Origin: GWE2-42-39 sp963662895
Lineage (GTDB): Bacteria > Bacteroidota > Bacteroidia > Bacteroidales > Prolixibacteraceae
Direction of reading: 5' to 3'
Assembly: GCA_963662895.1 (NCBI GenBank)
Contig: OY759982.1
Span: 1,798,001 to 1,862,000, forward strand
DNA length: 64,000 nt
The translations under genes and the position numbers were made by a program. Shown here piece by piece: positions 7,736 through 15,532 of the stretch. A model generated the notes under the pieces. The model had not been told where the DNA came from and did no database searches. It worked only from the letters and a program-made list of their open reading frames with translations. How positions within the stretch are numbered: position 1 is the first letter of the stretch; each line of letters opens with the position of its first letter.

Positions 7736-9802
7736 TTATTTTTTCCAGATACACCGGTAATTGAACCGGCGATTGGGAGCCGTATCTCCATGCGTACAAA
7801 GAGAAATCGGATCTTTCAATTCCGAAGGATTATCGCTCCATTTAAAGTCGAAGATAAACTGGTTTGCGGACAATCCCAGGAACTTCCTCGGCACAGAAAG
7901 TTCCAGCCGGTTTCCTGCATAATAATATTTCAGGTCAGATACTTCCTGCCACGGATCTTCCGGATAAGCAGGATCATAACGCATCAGTGTTGTTGTCTGA
8001 CCATCTTTTACCTTCTTGTTGACCACGAAATCGTATCCGTACCAGCCTGTTGCCGGATTTTTATCGGCATCAATCAACAAGAGCATCCAGTTATTATCTG
8101 TAGAGTTGGTCAAATCTTCACTGGTTTCAGCATAAAACGAGATGTCCTGTTTACCGACAGCCACTTTCGAAGTAATAATGTCATTTCTTCCTGAATTGTC
8201 AGTATAATGCAACCCTCCATATCCGTTATGATCGCGGTGAAAGGTATCACCTTTTGTATCACGGTATTCCGTTTTAACTGAAACCCAGTCACCGAAAGTC
8301 CCGTCCGGTTTTATTTTTGAAAAACCCTTCAATTCAGGGATCGGACGGATTCCTTTGTAACGACGGATATTCTGAGCCATCTGCATATAATAATTATCAG
8401 TGTAAGCTCCTTTCATCGGGCTAACAGTACGGTTAAATTCAGAATTGTACTGGTCAACAAAATAGAAAGGGTTATCGCGCTCCAGCCAAGGCGTAGTCCC
8501 TCCGCCTTTAGGTTGATATTTACCGGCAGTCCATTCGTTCCAGTCGTTGATGTACAGGAACTGAGGATTGGCTTTCAATGCTTCATCCCAGCGTTCCTGA
8601 AAATAAATGCCATATCCTTCGGGGTCCTTTACCGTTTTTCCCAGCCAGGGAACATAAGCCGAAGCAGGCAGGTCCTTTTCATTCAGTTTTGGTTCGCCGT
8701 ATTGCCGCGACCACGATTTACCAACACCCATATTTTCTTTAGTCATTGTAACCGGGTGCTGGGCAGGGGTAACAGCAGCTTCTTCTCTCATGCCTTTGTG
8801 TGTCGAAAGTAATTCTTCCGGGGGCAGTGATTTTACTTTCGGATCGGCCATGCTGTAGCCAAAGCTCCAGTTATCTTCGGTACCGACAAAGCGTTTGCCT
8901 GCCCATTCGTAGTAACCCCACCACATGGTACGAAGCGTAAAAAACTTTTTTACTTCCCGGGTATAATCTTTATAGAATTCTTCTGTATAATCCGGGTTCC
9001 CGTAATGCGGGTTGTTTTTATCTGTTTTGGCCGCAGCATCGTAATGCGGATTCGGATTTTTCACGCCGTCACCGTTCGCATCAACCGAGGGGTTGCCGTT
9101 ATACAACAACAGCGGTTTCCCGTCCCAGTAAAACCAAAGGTCTTTGTACTTGCCTTCTTTATAGATACGGTCATATAAATCCTGAACCACCGTGATAACC
9201 GGACCGTTGAATGCCCAGAAAATAAATTGAGGAACTTTGTTTCCTTCAGCCCTCATTTTTTCCATAGTACTGAATGTCACCTCCCATTCGTCCCAATAAC
9301 GAACCGCATTGGTTACATCCATTACCAGCACATCTACTCCTGCATCGGCCAGCATTGACATATCCTTACGGATTACATATTTATCCTGACTCAGAAAGTA
9401 GCCCATTTCAGGTTCGCCCCAATGATAGGAATTTTCTGTCCACAAAGGGTGTTTGGCATCCAGCCGGGCGTTGGGATCAGCGTTCAGGATTTTTGTCACA
9501 TCGGCAGAATACGGGCTTTTAAAATTGGTATAATGATTCTGCGTGTGCCAGGTAATATAAAAGATACCAACGACCCGGCGCTGGTCGGTTTTCACTGGCC
9601 CTGTTTCCTGAAAATCCGGCATTGAACGGCCCAGGGCATCGTTGGCCACCCAGGTGTCAGGGTAAATATCGCGGTAATAAGCTCCTTCATTGTCATGCAA
9701 AGAAGATGAACCTGTTTTTTTCTGACAGGAAGTTCCCAGAATGGCTAGAACCATCAAGGAAATAACCACCTTATTGGGGGTAAATAATTTTCTTTTTTTC
9801 AT
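7736..9802 (-). CDS. Lipoprotein, glycoside hydrolase family 71/99-like, with C-terminal sugar-binding-like domain
   Basis: 688 residues. The N terminus is a lipoprotein signal (hydrophobic stretch then LGTSCQKK), so it should sit on the outer membrane. Residues ~75-480 form a GH71/99-like TIM barrel: GIFYITWH near the start, VDVLVMDVTNAVRYWDEW, a WGYYEWAG strand, and YINDWNEWTAGKYQ, the WNEW motif typical of GH99/WbsX-like proteins. GH71/99-like families act on alpha-mannans or alpha-glucans, but many PUL members are uncharacterised. Residues ~500-688 form a beta-sandwich that looks like a CBM9/DOMON-type domain (LLLIDADKNPATGWYGYDF). It is the last PUL gene, 11 bases after the GH106 gene. 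Substrate unknown. Confidence 0.75.
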   Translation of the reverse strand: MKKRKLFTPNKVVISLMVLAILGTSCQKKTGSSSLHDNEGAYYRDIYPDTWVANDALGRSMPDFQETGPVKTDQRRVVGIFYITWHTQNHYTNFKSPYSADVTKILNADPNARLDAKHPLWTENSYHWGEPEMGYFLSQDKYVIRKDMSMLADAGVDVLVMDVTNAVRYWDEWEVTFSTMEKMRAEGNKVPQFIFWAFNGPVITVVQDLYDRIYKEGKYKDLWFYWDGKPLLLYNGNPSVDANGDGVKNPNPHYDAAAKTDKNNPHYGNPDYTEEFYKDYTREVKKFFTLRTMWWGYYEWAGKRFVGTEDNWSFGYSMADPKVKSLPPEELLSTHKGMREEAAVTPAQHPVTMTKENMGVGKSWSRQYGEPKLNEKDLPASAYVPWLGKTVKDPEGYGIYFQERWDEALKANPQFLYINDWNEWTAGKYQPKGGGTTPWLERDNPFYFVDQYNSEFNRTVSPMKGAYTDNYYMQMAQNIRRYKGIRPIPELKGFSKIKPDGTFGDWVSVKTEYRDTKGDTFHRDHNGYGGLHYTDNSGRNDIITSKVAVGKQDISFYAETSEDLTNSTDNNWMLLLIDADKNPATGWYGYDFVVNKKVKDGQTTTLMRYDPAYPEDPWQEVSDLKYYYAGNRLELSVPRKFLGLSANQFIFDFKWSDNPSELKDPISLCTHGDTAPNRRFNYRCIWKK

Positions 9803-9813
9803 ACTACTGAAGA

Positions 9814-12800
9814 TTAATATTGAATACCTGAAACCGTTACCGGGCCGAATAATCCGGACGGTTGCAACGGACTATCTGCATTATATGGGTTTACGGCACA
9901 CCAGGTCGGCCGTTGATCCGCAGGGAGTTTTTGGTCCCCAATCAGCCGGTTCACCCAGGTGTTGACTACTTCAACCTTCAACTCATTCCCGCCTGTTTTA
10001 ATGAAATCAGTAATATCCAACTGGTATGGAGCAGTCCACACGCCGCCGGCATACTGGCCATTTACTGTAACTTTAGCCATTGCAGTCAGATTTTCAAGAT
10101 TGATTACTATACGTTCGCCTTCCGGTAGATGATCCAATTTAAATATGCAGGTATAAATTGCTGTTCCTGAATAATATTTAATTCGTTCGTCCGATGAAGT
10201 TGTCCAATCCTGAAGCGTATCGAAAACTACAGGCTGTCCGGGGCCGCGCAGTGAGGCATCAAACTGAACGGTCCACGGGCCTCTCAAACTGGCCAGTACT
10301 GTTGGTGCCGGATAATTGGCTTCCACTCCATGCCGTTTTGCCTGACCTGCCTTACCGCGGAAAACAACAAATACACTCTCATACGGAGCCAGCTTTAACG
10401 GAACAGCGGTTGTATTTCCGGTTTGCTCATAAGCCGGAAGAATACGGACGGATCCGGTTGTTGTTTCCCATAGTTCAGGCTGAAGTCCTTTTATCCGGAA
10501 CTCCGGAGTAACCAGTTTCGTTTCATTGGTTTGGTTACTTACAAAATAAATCTCAGCATTATCCATTGTCCGGTGCCCGTAATGAATACTGCGATCGTCA
10601 GGCAATTTGCAGTCGGGTATACAATTGATTGCAGCAAAAGCTTCTTCCATCGTCATCCCGTTAAGGATCATTCCTTTACCGAATTTGCGCGATTTTACGG
10701 TTACTCCATCCACATCTCCCCATAGTTCAGCAGCCATTTCCTGAACCTGCTGATCGGCTTCAGGCTGGTTTTGCAAGCTTGGCGAATATTTAGGTGCCGG
10801 ACCTAGCACCACTGCCCCGTCACTGACCAACTGCTTAATTTTTGCCAACAACTCCGGGCGCATGGTTTCAAGTTTTGGAAGAACCAATATCCGGTATTGT
10901 GTTCCATGGGGTAAGGTAAGCAAACCGTCTTTCACGGTCATGTATTTTTCAATTACTTCGGCATTCATATAGTCGAACTGGTAGCCACCCGGAAGTTCCG
11001 GGTCGGTAATTCCTGTCATTTTAGGGGCATCTTCGCCAATGAAATAAGCGACATCTGCCACATTTAATCCCTGCTGAAGCATAAAGTTGGTACGTTTCAG
11101 GTAAGCCGTGTATACATCCATCTGTGAAAACCATGTGTTTTTCCGGTTGAACTCATTTCCGAACCATGCATTAATTCCCGGGTTCTTATCTTCGTAAGCC
11201 TGAGAGATGTATACATGCAACAAGGTGTTGTTGATGCCTTCGGCAAAGAAACGATCACCACGCTGTTTAATGACAGCCGGATAACGGGCAAACGGACTAC
11301 CCGCACAGGTATTCGATTCTGCTGAAATTTTCGTTTTCCCGTAAATATGTCCGCAGGAAGTTGCTGCCCGGTTTTCGATATTGCCCAGATCGCCTTCGCT
11401 CCAAAATTCCCCGCCAATCTCGTCCGATTGCCCGCCGTACATCAGAAATTCACTCGGGAAGCCCCAGTGCCCGTAACATTCGAGCCAGGTATGCAGCCCG
11501 TATTTATGGCTGATATCCCTCAGGCCACCTACATAATCATAAGCAACTTTGTCGGCCACCATGCGGCGCATGTCCCACAAAAAGCGATCGGACTCCAACT
11601 GACAGTTTACAACAAATCCTTTATAAACAGGCAAAAAAGGAAGAGGATCGTAGCCATAACGCTGTTTAAAATCAGTCAGGAAATCATCCGTAAAATTTTG
11701 CCCGCCGGTTTCGTAACTATCCTGAACAACTACTTTGAAAGTTTTCCGGTCGGCTTCGGGAATGCGTTTCATAATTTCGCCGATATATCCGTAGAAATGT
11801 TTTTCGACATGAGTTTTGCTCATCTTATCCACTTCGTAACCGGTTGCTTCAGGTGAAGCCGGGGCATTTTTTGTGCCGGTGGGTGTCATACCGGTACGAA
11901 GAATCACCCAGTTCCCTTCCGGCACATCCCAGTTTAAAGTACCGTTAGCAGAAAAATATTGTGTCAGGTCAACCACTTTCGATGCATCAATCACCATTGA
12001 CCGGTCATCGGGTTCTGCCTGTTTGGGCCACTGATATTCGTTCCAGTAGGGTAGTGGGGTCTGGAACATCTTTGCCAGCGTTTTTTCAGGGTAACGTTCT
12101 ACCCGCGGGGCTGCTGAAATTTCCACTTCAGCAAGACCTTTGTCCGGGTTAATACCTTTCACGATAACCCGGAATGAGGTTGATGTGACAGGTGGGAACG
12201 AGACAACTACAGGCGCATAGGGATCAAATCCCACATTTAATGCAGCATTAAAACGATCAATCTGAAACTCAGTGATGGTATGGAATTTTCCGTTGGTTCC
12301 CTTTATCTGAAATACTGCTGTATTATTGATTGGCTTCTCAACAGGAAAAATCAAAAGGCTGCGCGCCGTAAATGGCGATTTCGATTCAAAATCAATTGTA
12401 AAGTCGCCATCAGCAGGAAAATTAATCCCGGTTTTCCGGTTATGGTCTGCGATTGCGGACAAGTTTGCTACTTTGGGAAAAGAACTGATTCTCCCATTGC
12501 TGCTGTCCAATATCAAATTATCATCTTTAGGCTCCGGATAGGCGATTACCTTTACATCCTGGAAAAGATCAACCGGTTTATCCAATTTTTTGCTGAGTTT
12601 CTGCGGACCTTTTACCCTTAATTCAGAAGAAGCCAGGTAACGCATGGCTTCTTCCGGCTTTACCCAGGGTCCCCCGGATTGGCTCCAGCCCGGTGAATTG
12701 AATATACCAATTTCGATGTTTAATCCGGTCGCAGTTTTCAGCGCAGCATGGAGGATATCCCACCATTCATCGCTGAATATTTTAACTTTTCCATAAGGCA

Positions 12801-13056
12801 CATTATCCTGTCCTATATAGCCGATAAATGCCCGGTTGATTCCGGCTTTTTTCATGGCCTGAAGGTCCTTTATAACTCCTTCTTTTGAAATATTATCCGA
12901 AATCCAGTACCAGTAAACGCTGGTCTGTATTGAATCGGGAGGAGTTACGAAACCACTCTCAAGAGCTTCATTCGAAGTTTCATTCTTATTTACAGAACAC
13001 GAAAGTGTGAAAAGCACCATTACAATGCTAAATAACAAGTAAGATATTTTATTCAT
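9814..13056 (-). CDS. Alpha-L-rhamnosidase-like enzyme, glycoside hydrolase family 106
   Basis: 1080 residues, in the usual range for GH106. The N terminus is a lipoprotein signal (VLFTLSCSVNK). The family pattern is clear: SVYWYWISDNISKEGVIKDL near the start, GIFNSPGWSQSGGPWVKPEE around residue 120, WLECYGHWGFPSEFLMYGGQ and GEFWSEGDLGN in the catalytic barrel, and a C-terminal galactose-binding-like domain (ITAMAKVTVNGQYAGGVWTAPY). GH106 enzymes release terminal alpha-L-rhamnose, for example from rhamnogalacturonan. This gene is the best clue to the PUL's substrate. Catalytic glutamates were not assigned individually. Confidence 0.85.
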   Translation of the reverse strand: MNKISYLLFSIVMVLFTLSCSVNKNETSNEALESGFVTPPDSIQTSVYWYWISDNISKEGVIKDLQAMKKAGINRAFIGYIGQDNVPYGKVKIFSDEWWDILHAALKTATGLNIEIGIFNSPGWSQSGGPWVKPEEAMRYLASSELRVKGPQKLSKKLDKPVDLFQDVKVIAYPEPKDDNLILDSSNGRISSFPKVANLSAIADHNRKTGINFPADGDFTIDFESKSPFTARSLLIFPVEKPINNTAVFQIKGTNGKFHTITEFQIDRFNAALNVGFDPYAPVVVSFPPVTSTSFRVIVKGINPDKGLAEVEISAAPRVERYPEKTLAKMFQTPLPYWNEYQWPKQAEPDDRSMVIDASKVVDLTQYFSANGTLNWDVPEGNWVILRTGMTPTGTKNAPASPEATGYEVDKMSKTHVEKHFYGYIGEIMKRIPEADRKTFKVVVQDSYETGGQNFTDDFLTDFKQRYGYDPLPFLPVYKGFVVNCQLESDRFLWDMRRMVADKVAYDYVGGLRDISHKYGLHTWLECYGHWGFPSEFLMYGGQSDEIGGEFWSEGDLGNIENRAATSCGHIYGKTKISAESNTCAGSPFARYPAVIKQRGDRFFAEGINNTLLHVYISQAYEDKNPGINAWFGNEFNRKNTWFSQMDVYTAYLKRTNFMLQQGLNVADVAYFIGEDAPKMTGITDPELPGGYQFDYMNAEVIEKYMTVKDGLLTLPHGTQYRILVLPKLETMRPELLAKIKQLVSDGAVVLGPAPKYSPSLQNQPEADQQVQEMAAELWGDVDGVTVKSRKFGKGMILNGMTMEEAFAAINCIPDCKLPDDRSIHYGHRTMDNAEIYFVSNQTNETKLVTPEFRIKGLQPELWETTTGSVRILPAYEQTGNTTAVPLKLAPYESVFVVFRGKAGQAKRHGVEANYPAPTVLASLRGPWTVQFDASLRGPGQPVVFDTLQDWTTSSDERIKYYSGTAIYTCIFKLDHLPEGERIVINLENLTAMAKVTVNGQYAGGVWTAPYQLDITDFIKTGGNELKVEVVNTWVNRLIGDQKLPADQRPTWCAVNPYNADSPLQPSGLFGPVTVSGIQY

Positions 13057-13136
13057 ATTTTTTTTATTTCACTTATCCGATTTATTCATTCAGTAATATT
13101 TTTTACCTGATAAGTTGTATCATCATTCTATTGTTC

Positions 13137-15317
13137 TTATTTGATTTCTTCTGTATAACGCACTTCATCCCATGTTGAAATTCCGATTATCGGTTTGTAT
13201 TGTTCAAAGACGTTGTCTTCCTGATCTGTGCCGGCAGCCTGGAAGACATACCAGACAGGCTTTTTGCCTCCCGGATCGGTGGAATCATCGGGAAAACGGC
13301 GCAATCCGATTCTCAGTCCATCTTCTGAGCGGTTGTCAATCCAGTTATGCCATTGAAAACCATCAATTCCGTCAAGTACTTCCAGTTTTTTCCAGGTATA
13401 CGCAAAACCGGCAGCCTGTTCGTTTAAATCGCTGTCGCTGTATGTCGGGGAATTAGTTCCATTTTCCGACAGCCAAAGAGTCCGTTTGGTCGTTCCTTTG
13501 TATTTGTTTCCCGACTGTTTAATCCAGGTATTCAGCACTTCCGGATTTTTGAAAGTAACCAAAGGCGAATTCATGCTGAATGTTGCCTGTGTATCGTTCC
13601 ACACTTTGGGTTCATTCAGGTTTTCAGGATAAGGATGACAGGCAAGTCCCCATTGAAAGTCCCCTTCAGCATCGGTATAATCCTGCAATGTTGCCAGCAT
13701 GTCTTTGGTTGCATAATATTTTGATGCACATGCTTCAGCCCATGAATGAGTGAAGGATGCAAGAACCTGGCTGTTGGCATCGTATTGTCTGGAAATGTTA
13801 TAACAGAGCCTCATTGATTTGATGTAGCTGTCCATGTAAACAACCATTGGCCTGTCTTCTCCCATATTGGTCCACGTCAGTCCGGCATCCACTTCATTGT
13901 GCATGATCCAGTAATGGATACGGCCATACGCGTTGTCGCTGCGGCAATAGCGGGCAGCCAGAAAATCGAGTGCCGCAGCATAGCAGTTAAGGCTCCCGGC
14001 ATTCGTCATATTGGGCATGGTGTAAATTCCTTCGGAAGTATAGTCAGGGTGCTGGAGCAATGCCCCGATTTCCGGATCGGCACAAACACTTGCTTTTTGT
14101 ACCAGTATGATGGCGGCAACAACAATGTTTTTTGCCTGAGCGGTCTGTAGTGTCTGGTCGAGCGCTTCGACTTCGTTTTTATCAAAATAGTATGTTCTTC
14201 CTCCATAGCTGTGAGCAATTGCATCTGAATATGAATTCAGGTACATGAATGCGGTAAATGCAATATTAACTGTTACACTCGTAATTTGCAAATCATCTAA
14301 ATCGGTGAGATATCCCCGGCTAACCGCGAAACCACCTAATCCTTTTCTGCCTGAAGGTTTTTGTCCGGGAAGATTTTGTGTCGTTTCAATCTGGCCGGCA
14401 TAACGGGCATGAGAAACCATTTCATCAGAATTGTTTCCGGTTTTGGCAATAACCCATTCGGACAAAGCCCGGTCGTAGGTGAATCCGTCGCGGGTAACAT
14501 AGCGGTCAAGATTAACCGAAAAAGAAGAACTGTTCAACGAAGTTGCGTTCTGAAATTTAGTAATCATCGTCAGGGTATCGTACGGCATAACTTCACAAAG
14601 GCTGAAGTTTCCTTCTCCTGAATAATTTCCCGTGACAGTAATGGACGAAGAAGTGACGTTCACTTCTGTTATTTGGGAGTTGTAACTGGCCGACAGATAA
14701 TCATTCAGATTGGATTCCAGAAGAAGGTCAAAAGCCGTTTTATTTTCCCTGGCCCGGGCAAGAGCTTCTTCTTCGTTAGTCCGGCTTCTGAATTGCATGT
14801 TCCGGATTTGAATGACAATATTTGATTGATCCCCAAAATCAAGCCGGAGATAATCTCCGGTAGTTCCCCAACTGAATTTGTCCATATAATATCCCAGGTC
14901 AACGGAAAAAGTTGTCCATTCAGTTGCTGCCGAAGCCGGACTTGTTTTATGAGAACGGTCTTCTGTGATCGGACTTGCAAAGAATATCTGCAGAAAACAA
15001 ATATTGCTGCTGCTTTTGTATTCAAAAGTGAAGACTTTTTTATCTGAAGAAATATTTTTGTCCAGGGCCTGTAATGATATATACGGATCAGTCCCGGAAG
15101 TGGTCAGTTTATATTTAAAAGTGCTTACTGCCGAAACTTCCAGTTGATTGGCCGATTTTACATTAAATTTCATGTAACCTGTTGTATCATCCTTCCCGGA
15201 AGTTTCAGTATCAGAAATACTATTATCGTCTTTACACGACGAAATAAAATTCACGAATACAAAGATTATACTGAATAAGAAAAGGTGGTGTAGGATGATG
15301 GTGTCCTCTTTTTTCAT
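13137..15317 (-). CDS. DUF5722 protein with N-terminal sugar-binding-like domain; putative glycoside hydrolase
   Basis: 726 residues; lipoprotein signal with FISSCKDD. Residues ~45-180 form a beta-sandwich (VFTFEYKSSS, EWTTFSVDL, YLRLDFGD, IQIRNMQF) that closely resembles the segment inserted in the SusD protein at 18487-20757. Residues ~190-726 match what I know as DUF5722: GGFAVSRGYLTDL, HYWIMHNEVDAGLTW, TLWLSENGTNSP, GFQWHNWIDNRSEDGLRIGLR. The NEV and SENG motifs on predicted barrel strands suggest a clan-A-like hydrolase with two catalytic glutamates, but that is inference. It follows a 23-bp tandem repeat and lies upstream of the GH106 gene. Confidence 0.7.
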   Translation of the reverse strand: MKKEDTIILHHLFLFSIIFVFVNFISSCKDDNSISDTETSGKDDTTGYMKFNVKSANQLEVSAVSTFKYKLTTSGTDPYISLQALDKNISSDKKVFTFEYKSSSNICFLQIFFASPITEDRSHKTSPASAATEWTTFSVDLGYYMDKFSWGTTGDYLRLDFGDQSNIVIQIRNMQFRSRTNEEEALARARENKTAFDLLLESNLNDYLSASYNSQITEVNVTSSSITVTGNYSGEGNFSLCEVMPYDTLTMITKFQNATSLNSSSFSVNLDRYVTRDGFTYDRALSEWVIAKTGNNSDEMVSHARYAGQIETTQNLPGQKPSGRKGLGGFAVSRGYLTDLDDLQITSVTVNIAFTAFMYLNSYSDAIAHSYGGRTYYFDKNEVEALDQTLQTAQAKNIVVAAIILVQKASVCADPEIGALLQHPDYTSEGIYTMPNMTNAGSLNCYAAALDFLAARYCRSDNAYGRIHYWIMHNEVDAGLTWTNMGEDRPMVVYMDSYIKSMRLCYNISRQYDANSQVLASFTHSWAEACASKYYATKDMLATLQDYTDAEGDFQWGLACHPYPENLNEPKVWNDTQATFSMNSPLVTFKNPEVLNTWIKQSGNKYKGTTKRTLWLSENGTNSPTYSDSDLNEQAAGFAYTWKKLEVLDGIDGFQWHNWIDNRSEDGLRIGLRRFPDDSTDPGGKKPVWYVFQAAGTDQEDNVFEQYKPIIGISTWDEVRYTEEIK

Positions 15318-15412
15318 CTGTTTAATTTATTCTTTTCGGGTTACAGACAAATTTTGCTTATAAATTATCATCAGCAAGGATATTTGATGTTAAGAAGCGT
15401 ATTATTGCAGTA

Positions 15413-15515
15413 GCGTCAAGTGTGTTATTGACATGGTGTCAAGCGTGTTATTGACATGGTGTCAAGCGTGTTGTTGACGCGGTGTCAAGTGTGTTGTTGA
15501 CGCAGGTGCAAGTGC
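15413..15515. repeat. 23-bp tandem repeat, four units plus a partial one
   Basis: Units at 15413-15435, 15436-15458, 15459-15481 and 15482-15504, with a partial unit to 15515. The first two are nearly identical; later ones differ by a few transitions. Each unit contains an inverted repeat TGTCAA-N8-TTGACA or a close variant (TTGACG in later units), so each could form a small hairpin or bind a dimeric protein. The array lies in the 215-base gap before the DUF5722 gene, on the upstream side. There are no unique spacers, so it is not a CRISPR array. Confidence 0.85.
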
Positions 15516-15532
15516 ATAGTGATAAAGCATAA

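Noticed and set aside
15413..15515. CRISPR-like array
   Set aside because: Units follow each other directly with no unique spacers, and no cas gene is present in the window.
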